This document shows positions 17,392 to 25,497 of a DNA stretch of 64,000 nt, one piece after another; position 1 is the stretch's first letter; each line of letters begins with the position of its first letter. This DNA comes from Lacrimispora celerecrescens. Its GTDB lineage: Bacteria; Bacillota; Clostridia; Lachnospirales; Lachnospiraceae. The position numbers were made by a program, and so were the translations under genes. Location of the stretch: assembly GCF_000732605.1 (NCBI RefSeq), contig NZ_JPME01000010.1, positions 352,015 to 416,014 on the forward strand. Reading direction: 5' to 3'. The notes below the pieces were generated by a model that was not told the origin of the DNA, ran no database searches, and was given only the letters and a program-made list of their open reading frames with translations.

Positions 17392-18867
17392 ATGAATCGA
17401 ACATTTTCCGATTGTTCAAGTTGCGGGAAACTCATGCTGCTTGTAGGAGTGCTGGTAGCCACCCCCCTGACCGTTCTGCCCTTTTATCCTGATGACATCA
17501 TCTATATGCTGTCTTTCCTTATTCCTGCAGGTGGATCAATGATACTCGGGGCAATTCTCTGTTTGTTCGGAAGACAGGATGGGGATGGCGGACTTGAATG
17601 GAGATCCTCCATACAGCGCAGCAGCCTTACCGTATTATTTGCATGGTTTTGGGGTATTTTTGTAGGTGCCATTCCATTTGTTACCGGTAAACAGTTAACC
17701 ATTCTACAGGCTTTGTTTGAGTCTGTAAGCGGCTGGACGACAACAGGACTTTCCGTGATGGACGTTACGGTAACACCTAAAATATTTTTGTTTCACCGGA
17801 GTTTCATGCAGTATTGCGGCGGTCTAGGGTTTGTGATGATGATGGTCATGTTCGTATCGGGGAAGCAGTCGATGAACTTGTTTACCGCGGAGGGGCACCC
17901 AGATAAGCTCATGCCAAACCTTAAAAAAACGGCGCAGACGGTATTTGCCATGTACAGCTGTCTCCTGATTGCAGGGACGGCTGCATACCGGATTGCCGGA
18001 ATGGAACTGTTTGATGCCATCATGCACACCATGTGTGCACTGTCAACCGGCGGTTTTTCAACACGGCTCAACAGTATAGGAGAATATAACAGTTTTTTCA
18101 TAGAGATCATCACCATTTTCCTGATGCTGGCCGGAACCACCAACTTTGCTGCATTGCTGCTGCTTGCAAAACGAAAATGGCGACAGTTCACTGGCATCAG
18201 CGAGATCCGGTTTATGTTCCTGCTTTTACTCATATTTGTGCCGCTTACAGCGATATCCCTCTCACATGGTCTTGGCATCAGCCTTGCCCAGGGCTTGCGC
18301 AAGGCCTCATTTGATATCGTATCTGCCCTTTCCACTACCGGTTATTCCACCATGAGCTACACATCATGGCCACCTGTTGCTATAGGCATACTCATTCTGA
18401 TGATGCTCATCGGCGGCGGCATGGGTTCCACAGCAGGAGGATTAAAATTATCCCGGGTTTACATCATGCTAAGACTGGCTGTCCTGGAAATACGCAAAAG
18501 ACTTTCTCCTACCCGCAATGTGGAAGCTCCTGTATATATAAAAGCACAGGGCAAAACACCCATTGACTCCTCCCTTGCAGCAGATACAACAGGATTTGCC
18601 GTCTGTTATATGGGATTATTCATAACAGGATCACTGCTTACTACGGTTACCGCAGGCTGTGGACTAACAGAAGGAATGTTTGAGTTCGCATCCGCGCTTG
18701 GTACCGTGGGCCTGTCAATTGGCATCACCGGACCTTTAACCGGTGCCGGTACCTTGATTGTTGAAATGTTTGGAATGGTACTTGGAAGACTTGAAATCTT
18801 TCTTGTAATCATAGGATTTTATTCCGGCGTGAACATTCTGCGTCAGAGCTTTAACAGAAAATTGTAA
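17392..18867 (+). CDS. trkH: TrkH-family potassium uptake channel subunit
   Basis: 491 residues from ATG; GTG at 17383 is an alternative that overlaps the previous stop, but GGAAGGTGA is better spaced to the ATG. Multi-pass protein with the four selectivity-filter repeats of the SKT family: VSGWTTTGLSV, LSTGGFSTR, LSTTGYSTM and LGTVGLSIG. A conserved glycine in each filter is present. It moves potassium into the cell with gating by the two TrkA-type subunits encoded upstream. It is last in the operon; a strong hairpin follows. Confidence 0.95.
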   Translation: MNRTFSDCSSCGKLMLLVGVLVATPLTVLPFYPDDIIYMLSFLIPAGGSMILGAILCLFGRQDGDGGLEWRSSIQRSSLTVLFAWFWGIFVGAIPFVTGKQLTILQALFESVSGWTTTGLSVMDVTVTPKIFLFHRSFMQYCGGLGFVMMMVMFVSGKQSMNLFTAEGHPDKLMPNLKKTAQTVFAMYSCLLIAGTAAYRIAGMELFDAIMHTMCALSTGGFSTRLNSIGEYNSFFIEIITIFLMLAGTTNFAALLLLAKRKWRQFTGISEIRFMFLLLLIFVPLTAISLSHGLGISLAQGLRKASFDIVSALSTTGYSTMSYTSWPPVAIGILILMMLIGGGMGSTAGGLKLSRVYIMLRLAVLEIRKRLSPTRNVEAPVYIKAQGKTPIDSSLAADTTGFAVCYMGLFITGSLLTTVTAGCGLTEGMFEFASALGTVGLSIGITGPLTGAGTLIVEMFGMVLGRLEIFLVIIGFYSGVNILRQSFNRKL

Positions 18868-18873
18868 ATTAAT

Positions 18874-18909
18874 AGGGTTTCAGAGTTTGTTCCCGGGCTC
18901 TGAAACCCT
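18874..18909 (+). terminator. strong hairpin after trkH
   Basis: AGGGTTTCAGAG (18874-18885) pairs perfectly with CTCTGAAACCCT (18898-18909). The T-rich tract comes about 14 nt later, so termination may be Rho-assisted or imperfect. Confidence 0.65.
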
Positions 18910-18998
18910 GTTACTGTATATTTTTAAAATATTAATTGATGTTCATTTTAACCGTTCCATGGTATACTTTGAATTACTACATTTAAGGCGGTGATAAA

Positions 18999-19589
18999 GT
19001 GATCTTTCAGATCAGTATATTTGGATTAATTACCTGTTTTTATATTGGATATTTCATGAAACAGATACTTCTCCGGAAAAAGGGCATTCATACAAACCGG
19101 TTGGCTAAGGGCCGCAAGCCTCCTAAAACGGCTGCGATTGAAACAGCCCTGTTAACGGCTACCTACAGCATTGCAGTCATTCAGTATGCAAGTGTTTTCT
19201 TTCCCCGGTTCATACTTACTCTTAAATTTCCAGCAAGCATTCGGTGGGTTGGTATCGTGCTTACAGGAGGCGGAGTCATTTTCTTTATCCTGGCTATTAC
19301 CTCCATGCGTGACAGCTGGCGGGCAGGTGTAGACGAAAGCCAAAAGACTGCCATTGTCACAAATGGAATTTACAAAATCAGTAGAAATCCCGCCTTTTTA
19401 GGCTTTGACATGCTGTACCTTGGCTCAGCACTTGCACTGCCAAACGTCATCCTTCTGGTCGCAGCGGTCATTGGCATCCTGCTGCTGCATTTACAGATTC
19501 TGGAGGAAGAAACATATTTGCCACGTGCCTTTGGGGATGAGTATTTGCAGTACAAGAGCCGAACGGCACGGTATTTTCTGTTTTTCTAA
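18999..19589 (+). CDS. ICMT/PEMT-type membrane methyltransferase
   Basis: 196 residues with a GTG start. Five or so hydrophobic segments. The C-terminal part carries the isoprenylcysteine carboxyl methyltransferase-like signature: TNGIYKISRNPAFLGFDMLYLGSAL, then LHLQILEEETYLPRAFGDEYLQYKSRTARYF, which binds S-adenosylmethionine and the lipid-side substrate. Bacterial members methylate unknown membrane substrates. It sits alone between the trk operon and the fluoride-riboswitch antiporter, with no clear partner. Confidence 0.85.
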   Translation: MIFQISIFGLITCFYIGYFMKQILLRKKGIHTNRLAKGRKPPKTAAIETALLTATYSIAVIQYASVFFPRFILTLKFPASIRWVGIVLTGGGVIFFILAITSMRDSWRAGVDESQKTAIVTNGIYKISRNPAFLGFDMLYLGSALALPNVILLVAAVIGILLLHLQILEEETYLPRAFGDEYLQYKSRTARYFLFF

Positions 19590-19687
19590 CCCATTACGAT
19601 CCTATCCCCTTTACAGCAATGTTCAATCCCCCACAGTTGCACGTAATAAGAATAGTGAAGATGATTATAAGAATTATGAATTATACC

Positions 19688-19716
19688 TTGAAATTTTCAC
19701 CCGTCTCCGCTATAAT
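19688..19716 (+). promoter_or_regulatory. sigma-A promoter of the antiporter riboswitch transcript
   Basis: TTGAAA (19688-19693), 17 bp, TATAAT (19711-19716), eight bases before the aptamer. Confidence 0.8.
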
Positions 19717-19723
19717 AGCTCAA

Positions 19724-19784
19724 GGGAATGAAGTTCTCCCTGTGCTGATTATAGCCGAACCGCTTATTAAGCTGATGACTTCTG
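19724..19784 (+). ncRNA. fluoride riboswitch (crcB motif) of the antiporter gene
   Basis: Blocks in order: GGGAATGAAGTTCTCCC, a small hairpin loop (GCTGATTATAGC), AACCGC, then GCTGATGACTTCTG. They match the crcB aptamer and the copy at 5137-5194. Only the variable loop differs strongly. Confidence 0.93.
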
Positions 19785-19817
19785 CAATAATTTCATTGCA
19801 GAAGTGTCAGCTTTTTT
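19770..19817 (+). terminator. fluoride-controlled terminator of the antiporter leader
   Basis: AGCTGA plus ACTTCTGCAAT (19770-19788) pairs with ATTGCAGAAGT plus TCAGCT (19795-19812), then six Ts. The 5' arm is part of the aptamer, giving an ON switch as in the other copy. Confidence 0.88.
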
Positions 19818-19843
19818 ACATTTCTGCACAAAGGAGGATATAT

Positions 19844-21058
19844 ATGCTTTTCAGTCTTGCGATGATGGTTCTTTGCGGTATGATATTGAGCGGAACCATG
19901 CAGAAACTTAAACTCCCTGGCCTTGTGGGCATGCTTCTCACCGGCATTGTGTTAGGGCCGTATGCGCTGAATTTGATCGCGCCGGAGCTGTTGAATATTT
20001 CTGCAGATTTGAGACAAATTGCCCTGATCGTGATCCTTACAAGGGCAGGGCTCGCGCTGGATATTAAGGATTTAAAGAAGGTTGGCCGTCCGGCAATCCT
20101 TATGTGTTTCATTCCGGCAAGTTTTGAAATAGCCGCCACTACTATTTTTGCACCTATGCTCTTCCCCATTTCTCATTTGGAAGCAGCCATTATGGGAACG
20201 GTGCTCGGTGCAGTCTCCCCGGCAGTTATTGTGCCTAAAATGTTAAAGCTGATGGAGCATGGCTATGGCAGGGAAAAGAGCATTCCGCAGCTTATCATGG
20301 CCGGAGCATCCGTTGACGACATTTATGTCATTGTCCTTTTTACATCATTCATGGGGATGTACGAAGGAAGCAGTTTTGATGCCATAAGCCTTATAAAAAT
20401 ACCTGTGGCCATTATGACAGGCTTGTTAGTCGGTATTTTACTGGGCCTGGTTTTGGTAAAGCTGTTTCAAAAAATCCACTTGCGGGATACCGCCAAGATT
20501 TTGATTTTATTAAGCACTGCGTTTTTGCTGGTTTCTCTTGAAACCGCCATGAAAACGTATGTGCCTATGTCGGGTTTGCTGGCTGTCATGGCTTTAGGCG
20601 GTACCATCCTGAAGCAATATGATATATTAGCAAAGCGCCTGTCGGGCAAGTTCTCAAAGATCTGGGTGGCTGCGGAGTTGATGCTGTTTATATTGGTAGG
20701 TGCAACAGTGGATATCAGCTATGCGGCAAAGGCCGGATTTGCGGCTGTCGCTCTTATCTTTATTGCTCTGATGATACGGGTATGCGGTGTGTTTTTCTGC
20801 CTTGTCAAAACCCCAATAAGTGCAAAGGAGCGCCTGTTTTGTGCCATTGCCTATTTACCGAAAGCAACTGTACAGGCGGCAATCGGAGGACTTCCTTTGG
20901 CGGCTGGCGTTGCAGCCGGCAATACGATTTTGACGGTTGCGGTTTTAGCGATCCTGATCACTGCTCCAATAGGGGCGATCGGAGTGGATGCAACTTATAA
21001 AAGGCTGCTTGTAAAGAGTAACAGTCACACGAAAACCCATGCGGCCAGCAAACGGTAA
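19844..21058 (+). CDS. cation:proton antiporter (CPA family), fluoride-induced
   Basis: 404 residues from ATG seven bases after AGGAGG; the open frame runs further upstream through the riboswitch and must not be used. About twelve hydrophobic segments form the Na+/H+ exchanger fold. The family core motifs are visible: LKLPGLVGMLLTGIVLGP near residue 20 and GASVDDIYVIVLF near 150 with the paired aspartates for ion and proton binding. Antiporters of this class are known members of fluoride-riboswitch regulons. The inferred role is fluoride export or relief of the proton load caused by HF entry. Confidence 0.9.
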   Translation: MLFSLAMMVLCGMILSGTMQKLKLPGLVGMLLTGIVLGPYALNLIAPELLNISADLRQIALIVILTRAGLALDIKDLKKVGRPAILMCFIPASFEIAATTIFAPMLFPISHLEAAIMGTVLGAVSPAVIVPKMLKLMEHGYGREKSIPQLIMAGASVDDIYVIVLFTSFMGMYEGSSFDAISLIKIPVAIMTGLLVGILLGLVLVKLFQKIHLRDTAKILILLSTAFLLVSLETAMKTYVPMSGLLAVMALGGTILKQYDILAKRLSGKFSKIWVAAELMLFILVGATVDISYAAKAGFAAVALIFIALMIRVCGVFFCLVKTPISAKERLFCAIAYLPKATVQAAIGGLPLAAGVAAGNTILTVAVLAILITAPIGAIGVDATYKRLLVKSNSHTKTHAASKR

Positions 21059-21122
21059 TGAAAAAAGTGCGGGTTGTATGAGGTGGTCTCCATTATTAGT
21101 CAATCAGAGTACCTTACAACCC

Positions 21123-21160
21123 AACCACATGCCTGGAATTCGAAAGGGCATGTGGTTTTT
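21123..21160 (+). terminator. intrinsic terminator after the antiporter gene
   Basis: AACCACATGCC (21123-21133) pairs with GGCATGTGGTT (21147-21157), followed by a T-run. Confidence 0.85.
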
Positions 21161-21277
21161 CTGTCTTCCGGGCAGGCAGAAAGCCTGCTTAATTTATGTA
21201 AGAACAGCGTTGTGATATTCCGATTACCATAGGCAATAATAGGAACTAACAAGCGTTGCAGCAATCCTTCAAAACAT

Positions 21278-21769
21278 TTATTCTTTAGAACAGTTAACCA
21301 TATCCCTAAAATTCTCAAACTGTTTTCCTATATCCGGGTTTTGGATAAAAAACTCCATCAGCACCTTTATCTCCAATATAGTCAAATCCCCCAGCATGTG
21401 TTCAACCAATTCTGCTTCTTCCAAAGGGCGCGGACTTTTAAGCATGGTAAAAAAACGTTCCAAAACATTATGACGTTCCAGCAGATAATTGCCGGTTATC
21501 TTTCCCTCATCAGTCAGCAGGATATTTTCAAGGCTATCGTATCTCAGATAACCAAGCTGGACAAGCTTGGCTACCATCTTTGACGCAGACGATGGGCGGA
21601 CGTGCAGCTGACCAGAAAGTCTGTTAATGCGAGTACAGCTTTCTTCCATGCATAATCGGTACGCCATTTCAAGATAATCCTCAAGAGCAGGTGTGAGTCT
21701 GCTCTCGTTTTGTTTTTTCAGTTCATAACCCCGGACGGTACGGAACTCCTGAGGCGGAAGTTGGCTCAT
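21278..21769 (-). CDS. DtxR/MntR-family metal-dependent regulator (short form)
   Basis: 163 residues. The N-terminal winged helix (LTPALEDYLEMAYRLCMEESCTRINRLSGQL, VRPSSASKMVAKLVQLGYLRYDSLENILLT) and the dimerisation helices (ERHNVLERFFTML, EEAELVEHMLGDLTILEIKVLMEFF) are DtxR-like. Metal-ligand candidates are Glu and His in ERHNVLERF and ELVEHML. There is no FeoA-like SH3 domain, as in MntR. It faces away from the metal-ABC cluster, which has its own longer DtxR member, so two metal sensors sit back to back. Confidence 0.85.
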   Translation of the reverse strand: MSQLPPQEFRTVRGYELKKQNESRLTPALEDYLEMAYRLCMEESCTRINRLSGQLHVRPSSASKMVAKLVQLGYLRYDSLENILLTDEGKITGNYLLERHNVLERFFTMLKSPRPLEEAELVEHMLGDLTILEIKVLMEFFIQNPDIGKQFENFRDMVNCSKE

Positions 21770-21823
21770 TAATTCATCCTCTGTTTTTTTAACTTTATAT
21801 AGTGTATTCGTAACACTTTCTGC

Positions 21824-21877
21824 TTAGGTCTCATAAATTAGCCAAGGGAAACGTTATTTCCCTACCCTAACAGACCT
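21824..21877. promoter_or_regulatory. inverted-repeat region between the two DtxR-family genes
   Basis: TTAGGTCT (21824-21831) and AGACCT (21872-21877) are inverted, and AGGGAAA (21845-21851) with TTTCCCT (21857-21863) makes an inner hairpin. It is a plausible operator for the divergent regulator gene. Confidence 0.35.
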
Positions 21878-21912
21878 GAATCATGAAATGCTTAATTTTA
21901 TGTGTAAACCAC

Positions 21913-21941
21913 TTGCGCTTTTAGATATTTAGGCATATAAT
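21913..21941 (+). promoter_or_regulatory. promoter of the metal-ABC cluster
   Basis: TTGCGC (21913-21918), 17 bp, TATAAT (21936-21941). A half site TTTAGGCAT lies just upstream of the -10, and the full palindrome overlaps the expected +1. Confidence 0.65.
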
Positions 21942-21950
21942 ATAATAAAG

Positions 21951-21966
21951 TTTAGGCATGCCTAAA
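21951..21966. promoter_or_regulatory. DtxR-type operator palindrome
   Basis: TTTAGGCATGCCTAAA is a perfect 16-bp palindrome in the style of DtxR/IdeR/MntR boxes. It lies just after the -10 of the cluster promoter, where a metal-loaded repressor would block transcription. Confidence 0.75.
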
Positions 21967-21999
21967 TTAAAAATACGATAACACAACAGGAGGAAATTT

Positions 22000-22104
22000 A
22001 TGGATACTTATACTAAACAGCTCTTTCGCAGCAAAATACCTACTTTAACAGTAACCGCCCTTATCCTGCTGATTGGGGGAATTGTGAAAATATCAGCGGT
22101 ATAA
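22000..22104 (+). CDS. 34-residue single-pass membrane peptide
   Basis: Starts at ATG seven bases after AGGAGG and encodes 34 residues: a short polar head (MDTYTKQLFRSKIP) and one hydrophobic segment (LTVTALILLIGGIV). It is the first reading frame on the DtxR-box transcript, 77 bp ahead of the regulator gene. The strong ribosome site and position argue that it is translated. I do not recognise a family. It could be a small accessory subunit of metal transport, a leader peptide, or the remnant of a larger membrane-protein gene. Confidence 0.55.
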   Translation: MDTYTKQLFRSKIPTLTVTALILLIGGIVKISAV

Positions 22105-22181
22105 AAGACCTTTTACTCTTAAAAAATTACTTTGCCCACGCAGATGGCGGGGTTTATATATCTAAAACGGAGGAAGATAAA

Positions 22182-22829
22182 ATGACACCAAACAAAGAAG
22201 ATTATTTAAAAGCTATTTATAAGCTCGGCGGTATGGAAGAGCTGGTAAGCAATAAGCAGATTGCTGAAACTTTGCAGATCGCCCCCGCTTCTGTGACGGA
22301 GATGCTTGGTAAGCTGAAGCGTGAGGGGTTAATCCATTATGAGCCTTACAAAGGTTCATGCCTGACGCCTGAGGGAATTCAGGTTGCAATTTCGCTGGTG
22401 CGGGGTCACCGGCTCTGGGAGGTCTTCCTGATGCGCCATCTTGGCTACTCGTGGAGTGAGGCGCATGAAGACGCGGAACTGCTTGAGCATATCACCCCGT
22501 CACGGCTAACCGCCCGGCTGGATAAATTTCTGAATTACCCGGCCTATTGCCCCCACGGCAGCGCAATTCCCCATCCCGACGGTCAAATCGATCACGCTCC
22601 GCTGCTGACCTTGAACCTGCTTCCTATGGGTGCGGCTTCCCATATCCGGCGTGTAAAGGAAGAAAAGGAACTGTTAGACTATCTGCAGGAAAGCGGAATC
22701 ACCATTGGATGCTCTGTCCGCATTATAGAAGCTGCTGCATACGAAGGGCCGCTGACCCTCGACCTGGAAGGAAGACGTGTCCAAATCAGTTATAAGGCCG
22801 CCTGTCAAATCTATGTTGACGAGACATAG
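22182..22829 (+). CDS. DtxR-family metal-dependent regulator with FeoA-like domain
   Basis: 215 residues. N-terminal winged helix (NKEDYLKAIYKLGGM; IAPASVTEMLGKLKREGLIHYEPYKGSCLTPEG), a dimerisation and metal-binding domain (RGHRLWEVFLMRHLGYSW; EDAELLEHI; CPHGSAIPHPDG), and a C-terminal SH3/FeoA-like domain from about residue 145. When loaded with Mn or Fe such proteins repress uptake genes. The DtxR palindrome upstream implies autoregulation, and the ABC importer follows within 40 bp, so this is its likely repressor. Confidence 0.92.
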   Translation: MTPNKEDYLKAIYKLGGMEELVSNKQIAETLQIAPASVTEMLGKLKREGLIHYEPYKGSCLTPEGIQVAISLVRGHRLWEVFLMRHLGYSWSEAHEDAELLEHITPSRLTARLDKFLNYPAYCPHGSAIPHPDGQIDHAPLLTLNLLPMGAASHIRRVKEEKELLDYLQESGITIGCSVRIIEAAAYEGPLTLDLEGRRVQISYKAACQIYVDET

Positions 22830-22866
22830 GGGGTATAACATCAAATATATTTTTAGGAGGTTTCTC

Positions 22867-23805
22867 ATGAATCAAAAAATGAAAGGCATTCTTAGTACGA
22901 TCCTGAGTTTCACCTTATTGCTTACGGGCTGTTCTGCTCCGGCAGCAAACGCAGACTCATCAAAAGATAAATTAAATATAGTTGCTACCACCACCATGCT
23001 GGCTGATCTGGTTTCATCCATCGGCGGAGAACGGGTTACGGTAAACGGCCTGATGGGGCCAGGAATTGACCCGCATCTGTATCAGGCCAGTGCCGGAGAT
23101 GTCTCCCTGATGCAGAAAGCGGATGTGGTAGTGTATAACGGCCTGCATCTGGAAGGAAAAATGGGGGAAATATTTGAAAGCCTGTCAAACCAGGGATCGG
23201 CAGTCATCTGTATTGAAAAGGGCTTAGACGAATCCAGGCTACTGGCATGGGAGGATGACAACTCCATCCACGATCCTCATATCTGGTTCGATGTTTCCCT
23301 ATGGAAGGATGCGGCTAAAACCGTTGCAAAAGGATTAACAGACGCCGATCCCACTGGAAAGGCGGACTATGATGCAAATCTGGACGCTTACTTAAAAAAG
23401 CTTGATGAGACGGATATGTACATTCGCGGCCGGGCTGATGAGCTGCCGGAAAAACAGCGCGTTCTGGTGACCGCTCACGATGCGTTTCAATACTTTGGCA
23501 AAGCCTATGGCTTTGAGGTGCGGGGTCTGCAGGGCATCAGCACCGATGCGGAAGCAGGTACCGCCGATGTAAGTGATCTGGCCAATTTCATTGTGGAACG
23601 ACAGATAAAGGCAATTTTTGTAGAATCTTCAGTGCCGCCGAAAACCATTGAAGCGCTGCAGGCCGCGGTAAAAGCGAAAGGCTTTGATGTTTCCATCGGA
23701 GGGGAGCTTTATTCCGACTCCCTGGGCGATGCCCAGTCCGGAGCCAACACTTATATCCTGACCGTTAAAGCTAATATTAACACGATTGTAGATGCCTTAA
23801 AGTGA
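22867..23805 (+). CDS. metal ABC transporter substrate-binding lipoprotein (TroA/MntA type)
   Basis: 312 residues from ATG after AGGAGG; an in-frame extension upstream overlaps the regulator and is not used. Signal peptide with lipobox LLTGC, so it is anchored to the outer face of the membrane. Cluster A-I metal-binding residues appear in order: His in GIDPHLYQ, His in NGLHLEGKM, His in TAHDAFQYFG and a late acidic residue near GGELYSDSLGD. This set fits Mn or Zn. It is the capture component for the ABC proteins encoded next. Confidence 0.93.
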   Translation: MNQKMKGILSTILSFTLLLTGCSAPAANADSSKDKLNIVATTTMLADLVSSIGGERVTVNGLMGPGIDPHLYQASAGDVSLMQKADVVVYNGLHLEGKMGEIFESLSNQGSAVICIEKGLDESRLLAWEDDNSIHDPHIWFDVSLWKDAAKTVAKGLTDADPTGKADYDANLDAYLKKLDETDMYIRGRADELPEKQRVLVTAHDAFQYFGKAYGFEVRGLQGISTDAEAGTADVSDLANFIVERQIKAIFVESSVPPKTIEALQAAVKAKGFDVSIGGELYSDSLGDAQSGANTYILTVKANINTIVDALK

Positions 23806-23819
23806 AAGGAGGGAATCAT

Positions 23820-24572
23820 ATGGAAAGACAACAAGACTATGCTGTGGAGGTAGAGGATTTAACCGTAGCCTATGACGCTAAACCTGTCCTCTGGGATATT
23901 GACTTAAAAATCCCAAAGGGAAAACTGATGGCGGTGGTCGGTCCAAACGGAGCCGGTAAAACGACCTTAATCAAAGCTATGCTCGGACTCTTAAAGCCAG
24001 TCACCGGAGCCGTCCGGTTTCTTGACGGAAATGATGATATACGTACCTTAAAGAACCGCATCGGCTATGTACCTCAAAGCGGCAGTGTGGACTGGGATTT
24101 CCCGGCCACGGTGCAGGATGTAGTGCTGATGGGCTGTTACGGCAAGTTAGGCTGGATCCGCCGTCCCGGTAAACCGGATGTGGAGCTGGCAATACAAATG
24201 CTGGCAAAGGTAGGCATGCAGGAGTATGCTTCCCGACAGATCAGCCAGCTCTCCGGCGGCCAGCAGCAGCGGGTTTTCCTGGCCCGTGCCCTGGCACAGG
24301 AAGCAGAGGTCTACTTTATGGATGAACCCTTCAAGGGGGTAGACGCTCAGACGGAACGGGCGATCGTAGCACTGTTAAAAGAACTGAAGGAGCAGAATAA
24401 AACCGTGGTGGTCGTCCATCACGATCTGCAGACGGTACCCGATTACTTCGACTGGGTTACCCTGATTAATTTGCGGGTGGTTGCCTGCGGACCTGTGGAG
24501 GAAGTATTCCATGAAAACAATTTAAAAAAGACCTACCAAAGCTCCGGTACGTTTCTAAGGGGTGTGATGTGA
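23820..24572 (+). CDS. metal ABC transporter ATP-binding protein
   Basis: 250 residues from ATG after AAAGGAGGG. Complete ABC ATPase: Walker A GPNGAGKTT near residue 42, Q-loop GYVPQSGSVDWDFP, signature LSGGQQQR, Walker B VYFMDEPFKGVD, and switch His in VVVVHHDL. The Q-loop sequence with SVDWDFP is typical of Mn/Zn importers. It overlaps the first permease gene at GTGATG, so it is translationally coupled to it. Confidence 0.94.
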   Translation: MERQQDYAVEVEDLTVAYDAKPVLWDIDLKIPKGKLMAVVGPNGAGKTTLIKAMLGLLKPVTGAVRFLDGNDDIRTLKNRIGYVPQSGSVDWDFPATVQDVVLMGCYGKLGWIRRPGKPDVELAIQMLAKVGMQEYASRQISQLSGGQQQRVFLARALAQEAEVYFMDEPFKGVDAQTERAIVALLKELKEQNKTVVVVHHDLQTVPDYFDWVTLINLRVVACGPVEEVFHENNLKKTYQSSGTFLRGVM

Positions 24573-25497
24573 TGTTAAGCAGTATTATTTCGTTATTTTC
24601 CGACTATACTTTCCAGACTGTGGCTCTGGGTTCCGCCCTCTTAGGACTGATCAGCGGGGTACTCGGCAGCTTTGCAGTGCTTCGCAGGCAAAGCCTGCTG
24701 GGTGACGGGGTATCTCATTCCGCCCTCCCCGGCGTGGTGATGGCCTTTGTTCTTTCTGGCAGTAAAAATACAGAGGTTCTGCTGATGGGTGCCCTTATTT
24801 CCGGTTTGCTGGCAACACTGTTTATTGTCAGTATTGTAAGGCATACCCGCGTAAAATTTGACAGCGCGCTGGCTCTGGTGATGTCCGTATTCTTTGGATT
24901 GGGCCTGGTGCTGCTCACTTACGTACAGAAGATTCCAAACTCCAATCAGGCCGGGCTGAAACGATTTATCTTCGGCCAGGCGTCCACGCTTTTACAGCGG
25001 GATATCATTCTGATGGTAATTTGCGGCCTTATATTATTGACACTGGTGCTGCTGTTCTGGAAAGAATTTAAGCTTTTCACTTTTGACGGCGACTTTGCCA
25101 GAGCCTTGGCTTTTCCCCAAAGAAACTGAATCTCCTGCTGTCATTTATGATTGTACTGGCAATCATTATCGGTTTGCAGACGGTGGGTGTTATTCTCATG
25201 AGCGCTATGCTGATTACCCCTGCAGTTGCCGCACGCCAGTGGACCAATAAGCTGTGGGTCATGGTAACCCTTTCAGCGCTTTTCGGAGCGGCGTCCGGTA
25301 TTGCAGGAACGGCTGCAAGCTCTCTCGTACCAAAGCTGCCGACTGGCCCGGCTATTGTGGTTTGTGTTAGTGCCATCGTGATCATCAGTGTTTTGTTTGC
25401 CCCGGGACGCGGTGTTCTGCACAGGGTATATCAACGCAGAAAAAACAGGGTTTTATATAAGCTGGAAGGAGGTGTACCGGATGGCACCACAAATTGA
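24569..25497 (+). pseudogene. metal ABC transporter permease 1, frameshifted
   Basis: Together the two frames give a complete MntB/ZnuB-type permease of about 309 residues with eight or so membrane segments. Frame one runs 24569-25129 and ends ...FARALAFPQRN-stop. The rest continues in the -1 frame as FSPKKLNLLLSFMIVLAI, the sequence expected in the family. The break lies at TTTTCCCC (25111-25118): one extra T would restore the frame without loss of a residue. The second frame has an internal ATG at 25147 but no fitting ribosome site. Either a real inactivating deletion, a homopolymer sequencing error or -1 frameshifting at T TTT CCC; all other cluster genes are intact. Confidence 0.85.

Noticed and set aside
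19619..19843. 75-residue N-terminal extension of the antiporter
   Set aside because: It would be translated through the promoter, riboswitch and terminator; the ATG at 19844 has a perfect Shine-Dalgarno.
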